The notes beneath the pieces are model-generated. The model was given only the letters and a program-made list of their open reading frames with translations. It did no database searches and was not told the DNA's origin. Position numbers and translations under genes: made by a program. Positions 30,453 to 39,461 of a DNA stretch of 61,876 bases are shown here, piece by piece (within the stretch, counting starts at the first letter, position 1; each line of letters begins with the position of its first letter). Source of the stretch: Glycomyces fuscus (GTDB lineage Bacteria > Actinomycetota > Actinomycetes > Streptosporangiales > Streptosporangiaceae); the NCBI GenBank assembly GCA_002529455.1, contig NYMS01000052.1:1-61876 (forward strand), read 5' to 3'.

Positions 30453-31628
30453 TTACCCCGTCGCGCGGCCGGGTGCCCCCTCCTCGCTGTTGTCGCGTCC
30501 CTCCCGCAACTCCTCGAACAACCGTTCCAGGTCGGTGAGGAGCGCGCTGTGCACGGGCCAGCGCTCGGAGTCCCAGTCCTCGCTCATGCTCTCGCGGGCC
30601 CTGTCGATCATCCGGAGCCCTCCCTCCAGACAGGAGTCCAGGTCGGAGGACACGGTGTCGCGCTCGGGCTCCCCCGCCTCGCGGACGGTGTCGAAGGCGT
30701 CGGCGGCCGAGTCCAGGAGTGGTGCGAACCCGCGGAGGAAGGCGTCGCTCGGCTCGGGGAAGCGCGACCGGCTGTCCTTCGCGGCGCGGAGGGTGCGGAT
30801 GAGGGACTGCAGGTGGCGTGATGACCGGCCCAGGGCGAGGATCCAGTCGTAGTAGGCCTGCGGCGCCGTCTTCGGGGGAGGGCCGGACAGGAGCCGCCGC
30901 GGGTTCAGGCGCGCCCGGTACTCCTGCTGGGAGACCGACTCCCGGGCGTTGCGCTCGGTGTCGTCGAACCCCTGCGCGACCCGTGCCCAGTAGTCGGCGT
31001 CGTCCAGCCCGTCGCCGCCCCCGCGGAGCGCCTCGGCCATCTCCCGGGTGAGGTCGCGCAGGCCGTCCGCGAAGTCGAGGACGGCGTTCTCGGCGTCGCG
31101 GAAGCGGACGGCGGGTGCGAAGACCGTGTTCGTCGCGACGGCGGTTCCCGCTCCCACCAGCACCATGAGCAGTAGCGTCCCCAGGTCCACGGGGCTGCCC
31201 GCGGTGCCCCCGGCGAGCGCGAACGACGCCACCACGGGTATCTGCCTGCCCTGGTCGCCGAAGACCGTGAACTGCCCCGCCGCCATCGCCACGAGCACGG
31301 CCAGGGCGAAGAACCACACGTTGAGCCCGACGGTGAGGCCCGTGACTCCCGCGATCAGGGCGCCGAGGAAGACGGCGGGGACGTAGCGCAGGGACTGGAG
31401 CACCGACCCGTACACGCTGGGCCGCACCACCAGGAGGGCGGAGAAGGGGGCGAAGCCGACCTGGGACGAGTCCACCATGAGCGCCCCCAGGGCCCAGGCG
31501 CCGGTGGAGGCGATGACGCACTTGGCGATGATGACCGCGGTCTCGCGCTCGTAGCCCCGACGCTGGACGACCCGGTGCAGTACCTCGCGGGCGTTGGCCC
31601 CGGTCCTCCTCAGCCGTGCGGCTACCAC
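30453..31628 (-). CDS. FUSC/aromatic acid exporter-family membrane protein
   Basis: 391 aa. The N-terminal half has about five or six helices (VIIAKCVIASTGAWALGALM, VPAVFLGALIAGVTGLTVGL, LLLMVLVGAGTAVATNTVFA). The C-terminal half is a long soluble helical region (residues 190-385). This matches the FUSC/ArAE class of half-size efflux proteins. GTG at 31628 follows GGAAGGAACGAG. Second gene of a hydrolase-FUSC-dehydrogenase operon. Confidence 0.85.
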   Translation of the reverse strand: MVAARLRRTGANAREVLHRVVQRRGYERETAVIIAKCVIASTGAWALGALMVDSSQVGFAPFSALLVVRPSVYGSVLQSLRYVPAVFLGALIAGVTGLTVGLNVWFFALAVLVAMAAGQFTVFGDQGRQIPVVASFALAGGTAGSPVDLGTLLLMVLVGAGTAVATNTVFAPAVRFRDAENAVLDFADGLRDLTREMAEALRGGGDGLDDADYWARVAQGFDDTERNARESVSQQEYRARLNPRRLLSGPPPKTAPQAYYDWILALGRSSRHLQSLIRTLRAAKDSRSRFPEPSDAFLRGFAPLLDSAADAFDTVREAGEPERDTVSSDLDSCLEGGLRMIDRARESMSEDWDSERWPVHSALLTDLERLFEELREGRDNSEEGAPGRATG

Positions 31629-31698
31629 CTCGTTCCTTCCTTCCTCTTCCCGACCGGTACGGCCACGGCCTCCTTCGGCCCCGTCCGTCTCCGGACCC

Positions 31699-32460
31699 TC
31701 ATCGTCCTCCTCTGTCCCGCACCGCCGCCCTCGCGAACTCCTCGACCAGGTCGGCGACCCGTTCGGGGGCGGCTGCGGTGAGCGCGTGGGGCTGTCCGGG
31801 CAGGGTCACCAGCCGCCCACGGGGCAGCAGCCGTGCGGCCTCCCTCGCCCAGGGCTCCGGGCAGAGGGGGTCCCTGCCTCCGCGCAGGACCAGGGTCGGC
31901 TGCGTCACCTCCGGCAGGACCAGTTCGATCCGGTGGTCACGGCTGGCCAGGAGGCTGCGGACGTCCCGGCGCAGCCCCGCGTCGCGGTAGTCGGCGATGA
32001 CGGAGGCCACCACGGAGAGGTCCTCGCGGAGGGCGTCGCGCAGCAGGCGCGAGGCCAGAGCGGGCAGCGAGCGCGCCCCGGGGTCCGTCGTGGGGCCCGC
32101 CAGTACGAGCGATCCCACCTCGTCGGGCGCGCGCACCGCGGCCTCGGCGACCACCTGCGTCCCCAGGGAGAGCCCGAGCAGACAGGGCCGGTCGATCCCC
32201 CGGACACGGAGCCACTCCAGGAGGGCGTCCGCGAGTCCGGTGACCGTGGGCGCGTGGTCGGGAGCGGTGCTCGCGCCGAACCCCGGCAGGTCGACGGCCC
32301 AGGCGGACGTCCTTCCCTCCAGGGCCCTGACCACGGGCAGCGTCTGGCGCGAGGAGATCCCCGCCCCGTGCACGCAGACCACCGGCGGCCCCTGGCCGGG
32401 CAGGTGCCACCAGGCCATCGTCGCGCGCCCGACCCCGTCCGTGCCCCTGCGGGCCTCCAT
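31699..32460 (-). CDS. alpha/beta-hydrolase
   Basis: 253 aa. The oxyanion-loop VVCVHGAGISSRQTLP and the nucleophile elbow GLSLGT place it in the alpha/beta-hydrolase fold; the acid is probably Asp in RGGRDPLCP and the base His in GQPHALT. ATG at 32460 was chosen over 32508 because a GGGGGT site precedes it and a sigma-B-like promoter would otherwise lie inside the gene. The substrate is unknown. First gene of the minus-strand operon that includes FUSC. Confidence 0.86.
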   Translation of the reverse strand: MEARRGTDGVGRATMAWWHLPGQGPPVVCVHGAGISSRQTLPVVRALEGRTSAWAVDLPGFGASTAPDHAPTVTGLADALLEWLRVRGIDRPCLLGLSLGTQVVAEAAVRAPDEVGSLVLAGPTTDPGARSLPALASRLLRDALREDLSVVASVIADYRDAGLRRDVRSLLASRDHRIELVLPEVTQPTLVLRGGRDPLCPEPWAREAARLLPRGRLVTLPGQPHALTAAAPERVADLVEEFARAAVRDRGGR

Positions 32461-32508
32461 GCGTACCCCCGAACGGCCTCCATGGCTCCGGTCATATGGT
32501 CGCCACAA

Positions 32509-32533
32509 CTACCCAGGGCCCCCACCTTCAACC
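32509..32533 (-). promoter_or_regulatory. sigma-B-like promoter for the hydrolase operon
   Basis: On the minus strand GGTT, 15 bp, GGGTAG, matching the actinomycete general-stress consensus GNNT-N14-16-GGGTAY except for the last base. The -10 ends 49 bp before the start at 32460. Confidence 0.55.
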
Positions 32534-32617
32534 CACTCACCGTCCGAGGCGTGTGGAGGCGCCGCGAGGCGGTCAGGGAGGTACACGGAAGAGTGTGCGC
32601 GCGAAGGGAGCCAGGAG

Positions 32618-33310
32618 ATGGGCAGGAAGTCGGATTCACCTCCGAAACACCCGTGGTTGAGGGGCGCCGCGCGGGGTGTCGCGGGCGCGATGGCCATGAG
32701 CGGTATGCGGCAGGTCGAGGTCGGTATGGGGTTCGTCCAGCGCACACCGCCCGAGGCCGTCCTGAAGGAGGGCGTGCCCTCCCTTCTGGAGAGCGTTCCC
32801 CCCGAGCGGAGGAAGGCCGCGATCGAGCTGGCGCACTGGGGGTACGGGGCGGCGGCGGGTACCGTCTTCGCGCTGCTGCCGCGCCGGATGAGGCGGTGGC
32901 GGCTCACCGGGCCGGTCTTCGGGGTGGCGGTCTGGAGTGCGTACGAGCTGGCCGTCGCCCCCGCGCTCGGCCTCGCCCACGCGCGCAGGCGCCGGCCCCG
33001 GGAGAGGTGGGCCTTCCTGGTCGACCACGTGCTCTTCGGGTTCATGGTCGGGGCGCCTCCCGAGACCGGTGTGGCCGGGACCGGGGGCTCCGGGGACGGC
33101 ACGGAGGAGAGGTGCCACGGTGGCCGTGGGAAGCGTGGTGAACACGGGGGCCACCGGGGGTGTAGAGGGCGTGGGAACCACGGTGGTCACGGAGAGCACT
33201 GCGGCCATGAGGGTCACGGGGGTCGGGGGACCCACGGTGACCAGGAGGAGCACGGCGACCAGGGGAAGCGCGGGAAGCGGGGAAAGCGCAAGAAGCGTCA
33301 CCGTTCCTGA
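32618..33310 (+). CDS. membrane protein with collagen-like C-terminal tail
   Basis: 230 aa. Residues 1-150 contain helices (GAARGVAGAMAMSGMRQVEV, WGYGAAAGTVFALLPRR, LTGPVFGVAVWSAYELAVAP and HVLFGFMVGA) similar to actinomycete DUF1440-type proteins. The last 60 residues are mostly G-X-Y triplets (GKR, GEH, GGH, GNH, GTH, GDQ, GKR x3), rich in His, Arg and Lys with two Cys. ATG at 32618 follows AAGGGAG. The tail may bind metal or nucleic acid, or form a triple helix. It is the only tail of this kind in the window. Confidence 0.75.
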   Translation: MGRKSDSPPKHPWLRGAARGVAGAMAMSGMRQVEVGMGFVQRTPPEAVLKEGVPSLLESVPPERRKAAIELAHWGYGAAAGTVFALLPRRMRRWRLTGPVFGVAVWSAYELAVAPALGLAHARRRRPRERWAFLVDHVLFGFMVGAPPETGVAGTGGSGDGTEERCHGGRGKRGEHGGHRGCRGRGNHGGHGEHCGHEGHGGRGTHGDQEEHGDQGKRGKRGKRKKRHRS

Positions 33311-33404
33311 CACCGGGAGATGAGGGGTGGGCGGCCGGTCGGCCGCCCACCCCTCGGTTCTCCGTTGCGGTCGCCGGGCCCCGGCTCACGCCGGCGCCCG
33401 GGAC

Positions 33405-33624
33405 CGGAGCGGTGCTACGCCCAGCCCGTAGCAGCGCCAACCCCCGATGGGGTCGGCGCCCGAGCCCGTAGCAGCGCCACACCTGAGCCGTGACGGCGCT
33501 GACCCCGTACCGCACCGGCACCCGGGGGGCGCTAACGGCGCTCCCCCGGACCCAGCGGTGCTACGCGGTACCAGCGCCACCGGCCACCAGGGCGTAGCGG
33601 CGTTGGCCCCGGGACGTACCGGCG
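33405..33624. repeat. AGCGCYAC-type degenerate repeat region
   Basis: CCCGTAGCAGCGCCA is repeated exactly at 33425 and 33465 (40 bp apart). Further partial and inverted copies (AGCGGTGCTACGC, GGCGCTACTCC, GTACCAGCGCCAC) follow to 33624. No believable gene lies in 33311-33624; one minus-strand frame runs through only because stops are absent. Confidence 0.65.
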
Positions 33625-34155
33625 CTACTCCTGGGCCTTCTGCAGGCGCACGTACGCCAGCTGGAGCCAGTCGGACACGGCCACGGCGCTGAACACAGCC
33701 CCGGCCCCGCGGGTCGTTCCGGGCGCGAACACCAGGCCGAAGGCGTAGGCGGTGGCGATCCACTGGGCGGTGCAGAACGGGCAGGTGATCAGCTCGCCGA
33801 CCGCACGGCGGGCGCCCTGGCCGCGTACCTCCTCGGCCAGCTCGGCCGGAGCCGACACCCCCTGGAAACGGGTGAAGAACGCCCGGAGGGGGCTGGTGAC
33901 CGCGTCCTTGGCCAGCATCCGGGACAGCTTGTGCGTGGTCAGCCCCATCAGCGCCAGGTCCCACGGCCCCACGCTCTCGGCCCTGCGCCTGCCGCGGAAC
34001 CGGCGCGCCGCGAGCAGCCCGGCCCCCACCAGGGCCAGGTATCCCGAGGCCACGGCCGCGTACCCGAAGAGGGGCTGGTCGCTGTCGCCCCGGTAGGCCT
34101 CCGCCTCCTCCTGGATCGTCTCCTTGATGTCCCCGGTGGTGTTGTGGTCAGCCAT
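33625..34155 (-). CDS. DUF1360 membrane protein
   Basis: 176 aa. The diagnostic segment ELITCPFCTAQWIATAYAFG (CPFC) lies near residue 125, flanked by two membrane helices (FGYAAVASGYLALVGAGLLA; AGAVFSAVAVSDWLQLAYV) and WDLALMGLTTHKLSRMLAKD, as usual for DUF1360. ATG at 34155 follows GGAGGACTGG and overlaps the GH15 stop by 8 bp. Found with sporulation or stress genes in other bacteria; function unknown. Confidence 0.87.
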   Translation of the reverse strand: MADHNTTGDIKETIQEEAEAYRGDSDQPLFGYAAVASGYLALVGAGLLAARRFRGRRRAESVGPWDLALMGLTTHKLSRMLAKDAVTSPLRAFFTRFQGVSAPAELAEEVRGQGARRAVGELITCPFCTAQWIATAYAFGLVFAPGTTRGAGAVFSAVAVSDWLQLAYVRLQKAQE

Positions 34156-36019
34156 CTGTTCCAGTCCTCCTTCGTCGTGTTCCGCCGCCCGACCTGTCAC
34201 TCACCCACGCGTGCAGCGCCTCCCCGTCCCCCGCCTGGTCGAGGTTGACCGCCGCCTCGATCAGCGCGAGGTGGGTGAAGGCCTGGGGGAAGTTGCCCAG
34301 CATGGTGCCGTCGGCGGCCATCTCCTCCGCGTGCAGGCCGAGCTCACCCGAGCTCCCGCACAGTTCCTCGAACCTCCGCCGCGCCTCCTCGGTCCGCCCG
34401 GCGAGCACCAGGGCGGAGACCATGTCGAAGGAGCAGAGGAGGAAGGCGCCCTCCGGGGTGCCGAGCCCGTCGTCGGTCGCTCCGGGGTCGTACCTGTGGA
34501 CGAGGCCGCCGTTCCCGCCCAGTTCCGCGTCCACCCGCTCCAGGGTCCCCAGCACACGCGGGTCGGACCCGTCGAGGAAGCCCAGGAGCGGGATCCGCAG
34601 CAGCGACCCGTCCACGTGGGACGAACCGTAGGACTGCGTGAAGGAGCCGGTCGCGGCGTCGTAGCCGCGGTCGAGGACCTCCTCCCGGATGGCGTCCAGC
34701 TCCTTGCGCCACTTCTCCAGGGGGACGCCGTCGACCTCCTTGCCGAACTCGGTGACGAGCCGGATCCCGCGGTCCAGGCACACCCAGGCGTAGACCTTGG
34801 AGCTCGTCCAGTGCCTCGGCTGTGACCGCACCTCCCACATGCCGTCGTCCGGCTCGCGCCAGACCCGGCACGCCGCGTCGACCATCGAGGAGAGCTGTTC
34901 GACGTCCCCGCGCCCGAGCCCGCCGGTGGCCTCCTCGTAGGACAGCGCGGCGTCCAGGACGTGCCCGTACACGTCCAGCTGGTGCTGCGAGTAGGCGTCG
35001 TTGCCGACGCGGACCGGCCTCGACCCGGCGTGCCCGCCGAGGTGGTCCAGGGTCTCCTCCTCCGGCGGGGGCTGCTCGTCGACCGCCTGCACCGGGGGGA
35101 TCCAGTCGACCGGGTGGCCGCACATGCGCAGCAGGAAGCGCAGGTAGTGCCCGGCCTCCTCGGCGTGCCCGAGCCGCAGGAAGGCCAGGACGACGAGCGC
35201 GGCGTCGCGGTGCCAGACGTAGCGGTAGTCCCAGTTGCGCGGTCCTCCCGGCCACTCGGGCAGGGACGTGGTGGGCGCGGCGATCAGGGCGCCGCTCTCC
35301 TCGTGGAGCAGGCCGCGCAGGGTGAGGGCGCTGCGGCGCACGTGTGTGGCGCCGACCCCGTCGTACCCGGTCCGCGCGGACCACTCCCGCCAGGCGGTCA
35401 GGGTCTCGCGGAGCAGGGCGCGCCCCTCCCCCGGTCCGACGCGGCGCCCGCCCTCCAGGTAGTCCAGGGCGAACACGGCGGTGTCCCCCTCGGCGAGTTC
35501 CACGCGGAACTCCGGCACGCCGTCCCGCGCGAGCGCGGGGGCGGGCGAGCCCGACAGCAGCGGTCCCGAGGCCTCCCGCAGTCCGCCGTCCACCCGTTCC
35601 CACACGGGTTCGGCGCGCGCGAAGTCGGGCCTGGCGTCGAGCCGCGAGCGCACGGACGCGCTCCCGGAGCGGCACTCGACGACCCGCAGGAGGACGCCCT
35701 CCCGGTACAGGCCCGTCCCGCCCTCCTCGGGCCTTCGCACGGCGAGCATGTCGCGGACGGCCACCTCCGTGTCCGTCCCCCGCCAGAGCGTCTCCAGGAC
35801 GAGCGTGTCGTCCACGTAGGCGCGCCCGGCCGGGCGCGCCCCCTCGACCTCCAGGGTCCACCCGCCGCCCCGCGGGTCCAGGATCCCCGAGACGAGGGCG
35901 GGGCCGTCGAACCGGGGAACGCACAGCCAGTCGACGGTGCCGTCCGGTGTGGTGAGCGCGGCGGTGTGGCAGTCCGAGAGGAAGCCGTGGTCGCCGATGC
36001 CCGCGGTGCCCTGTCCCAT
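34148..36019 (-). CDS. GH15 family glucoamylase/trehalase-like enzyme
   Basis: 623 aa, no signal peptide, so cytoplasmic. The N-terminal beta-sandwich starts GIGDHGFLSDCHTAALTTPD and GTVDWLCVPRFDGPALVSGI. The (alpha/alpha)6 barrel has GGPRNWDYRYVWHRDAALVV with the usual acid region, and EEMAADGTMLGNFPQAFTHL near the end. Actinobacterial enzymes of this layout are trehalases or glucoamylases; which one cannot be told. ATG at 36019 follows GGAGGCG. First gene of a two-gene operon with DUF1360. Confidence 0.92.
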   Translation of the reverse strand: MGQGTAGIGDHGFLSDCHTAALTTPDGTVDWLCVPRFDGPALVSGILDPRGGGWTLEVEGARPAGRAYVDDTLVLETLWRGTDTEVAVRDMLAVRRPEEGGTGLYREGVLLRVVECRSGSASVRSRLDARPDFARAEPVWERVDGGLREASGPLLSGSPAPALARDGVPEFRVELAEGDTAVFALDYLEGGRRVGPGEGRALLRETLTAWREWSARTGYDGVGATHVRRSALTLRGLLHEESGALIAAPTTSLPEWPGGPRNWDYRYVWHRDAALVVLAFLRLGHAEEAGHYLRFLLRMCGHPVDWIPPVQAVDEQPPPEEETLDHLGGHAGSRPVRVGNDAYSQHQLDVYGHVLDAALSYEEATGGLGRGDVEQLSSMVDAACRVWREPDDGMWEVRSQPRHWTSSKVYAWVCLDRGIRLVTEFGKEVDGVPLEKWRKELDAIREEVLDRGYDAATGSFTQSYGSSHVDGSLLRIPLLGFLDGSDPRVLGTLERVDAELGGNGGLVHRYDPGATDDGLGTPEGAFLLCSFDMVSALVLAGRTEEARRRFEELCGSSGELGLHAEEMAADGTMLGNFPQAFTHLALIEAAVNLDQAGDGEALHAWVSDRSGGGTRRRRTGTDG

Positions 36020-36186
36020 CCGCGCCTCCGACTCGTGTGTGCTCGGGGGAATCCCTCCTGTGCGACTGCCCCGGGGCACCCCCGGCGAAACGGCAGCTCA
36101 GAAGCTTGCCAAGGCCCGTACATAAGGGGCGGCGCTCCCGGGTAGCGGAGGAGGCGAAGGGCCGGAAGCGGCCGTGTCGACCGGTT

Positions 36187-37227
36187 GTGGGGGTGGCCGA
36201 GGTGGTCGAGAAACCGAACGGCCGGATCGCGGTGGTCAGCGGGGCCAGCGCGGGTGTCGGCAGGGCGACCGCGCGGGAGTTCGCCCGTCAGGGGTACACC
36301 GTCGCGCTGCTCGCGCGGGGGCAGACGGGGCTGGCCGCCGCCGTGGAGGAGGCCCGGGCCGAGGGTGTGCCCGCGATGTCGCTGCGGGTGGACGTGAGCG
36401 ACGCCGAGGCGGTGCGTGGGGCCCTGGCCCAGGTCGAGTCCGAGCTGGGCCCGGTGGACGTGTGGGTGAACTGCGTGCTCGCCACGGTCATCTCGCCGTT
36501 CATGGAGATCGATCCGGAGGAGTACCACCGGGTCACCGACGTCTGCTACCACGGCTACGTGCACGGCACCCGGGCCGCCCTGGAGCGCATGCTGCCCCGC
36601 GACCGGGGTGTGATCGTGCAGGTCGGGTCGGCCCTGGCCTACCGCGGCATCCCCCTGCAGGCGGCCTACTGCGGGGCCAAGCACGCGATACGCGGGTTCA
36701 CCGACTCCGTGCGCGCCGAGCTGGTCCACCGGGGGTCGGGGGTCCGGGTGACGGAGGTGCACCTGCCCGCCGTGAACACCCCGCAGTTCACCTGGACGCG
36801 CGCGCACCTGGACGGCCGCCGACCGCGTCCCGTGGCCCCCGTGTACCAGCCGGAGGTCGCGGCCCGGGCGATCGTCTGGGGTGCCGAGCACCCGCGGCGG
36901 CGCCGGTACTGGGTGGGGATCTCGACGGTGGCCACCGTCCTGGGCCAGCGGTTCGCACCTCGGGTGCTCGACTGGCAGCTGGGGCTCACCGGACGCAGGA
37001 GCCAGGTCCGCGACGCCCACCCGCCCGCGCGCGACAACCTTTTCCGCCCCCTGGACGACGAGCACGACTTCGGCGCGCACGGCGAGTTCGACGACGAGTC
37101 CCGCGAGTCGAGCCTGCTCCAGGAGCTGAGCCAGCGGCGGAGCACCGTGGCCCTGCTGGGCGCCGCCGGGTTCGCGGCGGGGGCCGCGGGCTACGCGGTC
37201 GCACGGGGGGCGCGCCGACGGCCCTGA
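36187..37227 (+). CDS. short-chain dehydrogenase with C-terminal extension
   Basis: About 346 aa. The Rossmann motif AVVSGASAGVGRATAREF and the catalytic Tyr-Lys in QAAYCGAKHAIRGF with the upstream Ser in VQVGSALAYRG are complete. Residues 250-346 extend the normal SDR by 90 aa and end in a hydrophobic, possibly membrane-associated segment (VALLGAAGFAAGAAGYAVAR). The start is uncertain: GTG at 36187, 36193 and 36202 are all possible and none has a strong ribosome site. Followed by DUF3140 in the same direction. Confidence 0.85.
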   Translation: MGVAEVVEKPNGRIAVVSGASAGVGRATAREFARQGYTVALLARGQTGLAAAVEEARAEGVPAMSLRVDVSDAEAVRGALAQVESELGPVDVWVNCVLATVISPFMEIDPEEYHRVTDVCYHGYVHGTRAALERMLPRDRGVIVQVGSALAYRGIPLQAAYCGAKHAIRGFTDSVRAELVHRGSGVRVTEVHLPAVNTPQFTWTRAHLDGRRPRPVAPVYQPEVAARAIVWGAEHPRRRRYWVGISTVATVLGQRFAPRVLDWQLGLTGRRSQVRDAHPPARDNLFRPLDDEHDFGAHGEFDDESRESSLLQELSQRRSTVALLGAAGFAAGAAGYAVARGARRRP

Positions 37228-37259
37228 ACCGCGACGAAGCCGAAACGAAGGGGAAGAGC

Positions 37260-37625
37260 ATGGCTGAGCACGATCCCGCCGTCGACGAGGCGTGGGAGGA
37301 GTTCCACGCGGTGGTGAACATGAGCGGGGAGCAGCTGCGCGAGTGGCTTCTCACGAACGCCTCCGGGGAGGACGCCTTCCGCACCGAGCCGGGGCACACG
37401 GTGTCCCGCCGGGGCGAGGCGGTCGTGAACCTGCTGAACAAGCGCCGCGTGGACGTCACCGAATCCGACGTCGAGCTGATGCAGGAGGTGGCGGAGTACG
37501 TCCGCAGCCAGCTGGCGGACCCGCACCGTGAGAACGCGGAGTGGCGGCACCGGCTGATGTCGGTGGGACACGACCCGCTCAGCCCCGACTCCGTGCGGCC
37601 CGACGAGGAGGACCTCGCCGGGTAG
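37260..37625 (+). CDS. DUF3140 protein
   Basis: 121 aa soluble protein: VDEAWEEFHAVVNMSGEQLR, EWLLTNASGEDAF, GEAVVNLLNKRRVDVTESDV and a tail with WRHRLMSVGHDPL, all typical of DUF3140. This family is thought to be DNA-related because of its helix-rich lysine repeats; evidence is thin. ATG at 37260 follows GAAGGGGAAG, 32 bp after the SDR stop, so it is likely co-transcribed. Confidence 0.87.
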   Translation: MAEHDPAVDEAWEEFHAVVNMSGEQLREWLLTNASGEDAFRTEPGHTVSRRGEAVVNLLNKRRVDVTESDVELMQEVAEYVRSQLADPHRENAEWRHRLMSVGHDPLSPDSVRPDEEDLAG

Positions 37626-37672
37626 CGCGCGGCTCCTCGGGGCGGCGGCGCCCCGAGGTCCCGCCGGTCGTC

Positions 37673-37707
37673 GGCGCCCCCGGGCGGTCTCCCCGCCCGG
37701 GGGCGCC
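37673..37707. terminator. very strong bidirectional terminator hairpin
   Basis: Perfect 15-bp arms GGCGCCCCCGGGCGG and CCGCCCGGGGGCGCC with a 5-nt loop, between the DUF3140 and MFS genes. Confidence 0.9.
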
Positions 37708-37818
37708 GGTGTTCACGGCGTCAACGCCTTCCCCGCCGCCGGGGCCGGCGGTTCGTCGCGCATGCGGCCGCGGACCCGGGCCGCGGTCCCGCCGAGGTGT
37801 GCGGGTCCCGGCCGGTCC

Positions 37819-39201
37819 TCAGGAGAGGGGCGAGTCCGCCGGCTTGCCGGACTCCCTCCCCAGGGTCCAGGACGCGACCGCCGCCAGGACTGCCAGCGCG
37901 CCCAGGGCCGGGCCCACGGTGTGGAACGCCTCCGTGAACCGCTCGCCCTCCAGGCGGCCCCCGGTGAGCGCGGCCAGGAGGGCGCCGACCGAGGCGAGGG
38001 CGACCGTCTCCACGGTGATCCGGGTCGCGTTGAACACCCCGGCCGCCACACCCGTCCGCTCGGCGGGCACCACACCCATGGCCATTCCGTCCACGACGCC
38101 GTTGGTGAGGCCCGCCCCCGCTCCGATCAGCAGGAACGGCGGGAGCAGCCGCCACGGGGTGGCGTCGGGGCCCAGCACGAGCAGGCCCGTGGCACCGGCG
38201 CCGCACAGCAGCAGGGCGCCGACCACGACCGCCGTGTGGGGCAGGCGCGCGGCCAGTTCCGCTCCCAGGGCGGGCAGCAGCAGCGTGGGCAGCGTGAGCA
38301 TCAGCAGCCACAATCCGGCCTGACCGGCGCCCAGCCCTACCACGGCGATCAGGTACGAGGGCAGGTACACGAGCAGGGGGACGAGCACCGCCATGAACGC
38401 GGCGGCTGCCAGGGCGTGGGCGACGAACCGGCGGTCGGCCAGCAGGACCAGGTCCACCAGGGGGTCGCGGGCCCGCCTCTCGACGACCGCGAAGGCGGTC
38501 GCCAGCGCCGCCGCCAGGGCCAGTCCCGCGAGCACCGCCAGTGGTCCGCGCGCGGGGCCCTCCACCAGGACGGTGATCAGGACGAGCAGCGCGGAGGTGA
38601 ACAAGGCGGCGCCGAGCCGGTCCACGGGCCTGCCCGTGCCGCGCGCGGCGGGCAGCAGGGGCACCAGCAACAGGACGAGCCCGGCCACCGCGGCGGGGGA
38701 GGCGAACGCGGCCCGCCAGCCGAGGTTCTCGGCGAGCAGCCCGGCCACGGCCGGGCCGAAGGCGGTACCGGCGCCCAGCACCGTGCCCAGCAGGCCGAAG
38801 GCCCGGGCCCGCGCGGGGCCCTCGAAGGCCGCGGCGACCATCGAGCTTCCCCCGGCGACCGCCGCCGCGGCGCCGACGCCGCCCACCGCGCGCAGGAGGT
38901 TCAGGACGGCGACGTCCCGGACGGCCAGGCACAGCAGGCCGCTGGCGCAGAACAGGACGAGCCCGAGGGCGTAGACCCGGCGGCGGCCGACCGCGTCGGC
39001 GACCGACCCCGCGCACACCAGGAAGGCGGCGAAGCAGGCGTTGTAGGAGTTGACGACCCACTGGGTGGCGGTCAGCGCGCCGCCGAGTTCGGCCTGGACG
39101 GCGGGCAGGGCCACCGAGGCGCCGGTGATGGCCAGCGGAAAGGTGAGCGTGGAGAGCAGGACGGCGAGGAGCAGTACCCCGCCGCGGTCGCGTGTGGACA
39201 A
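37819..39201 (-). CDS. MFS drug transporter (DHA2/EmrB-QacA type)
   Basis: 460 aa with 12-14 membrane helices. The A-motif region reads GSVADAVGRRRVYALGLVLF and motif C-like GTAFGPAVAGLLAENLGWRA, with QWVVNSYNACFAAFLV in helix 2, as in multidrug antiporters driven by protons. TTG at 39201 follows GGAGCCCCTC. No regulator is adjacent. The 260-bp region 39202-39461 upstream shows no gene. Confidence 0.9.
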   Translation of the reverse strand: MSTRDRGGVLLLAVLLSTLTFPLAITGASVALPAVQAELGGALTATQWVVNSYNACFAAFLVCAGSVADAVGRRRVYALGLVLFCASGLLCLAVRDVAVLNLLRAVGGVGAAAAVAGGSSMVAAAFEGPARARAFGLLGTVLGAGTAFGPAVAGLLAENLGWRAAFASPAAVAGLVLLLVPLLPAARGTGRPVDRLGAALFTSALLVLITVLVEGPARGPLAVLAGLALAAALATAFAVVERRARDPLVDLVLLADRRFVAHALAAAAFMAVLVPLLVYLPSYLIAVVGLGAGQAGLWLLMLTLPTLLLPALGAELAARLPHTAVVVGALLLCGAGATGLLVLGPDATPWRLLPPFLLIGAGAGLTNGVVDGMAMGVVPAERTGVAAGVFNATRITVETVALASVGALLAALTGGRLEGERFTEAFHTVGPALGALAVLAAVASWTLGRESGKPADSPLS

Positions 39202-39461
39202 GAGGGGCTCCGTGGCATCGGAAGGCGGAGCCGGGCAGCACGCGGTGCCGCACCGGCGTGGTCGCTGATGCGGCGGAGACTCAGGGGTCGGCCGCCGCTA
39301 GGCGGCCACGTCATCCGATTCGGGCACGGGCGGGAGCCTAGCCGGTCCCCGGCGGTCCGGGCCAGGGGTTTTCCGCGCCGTTGCCGGGGGCGGCTCGGTA
39401 CGAACCTCCGCCTCGACCCTCGGCGCACGGAGAGAGCGGGGACCACCGCCGGCCCGCCCGC

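Noticed and set aside
33405..33624. CRISPR array
   Set aside because: Only one exact repeat pair; other units are degenerate and inverted, spacers are not uniform and no cas gene is present.
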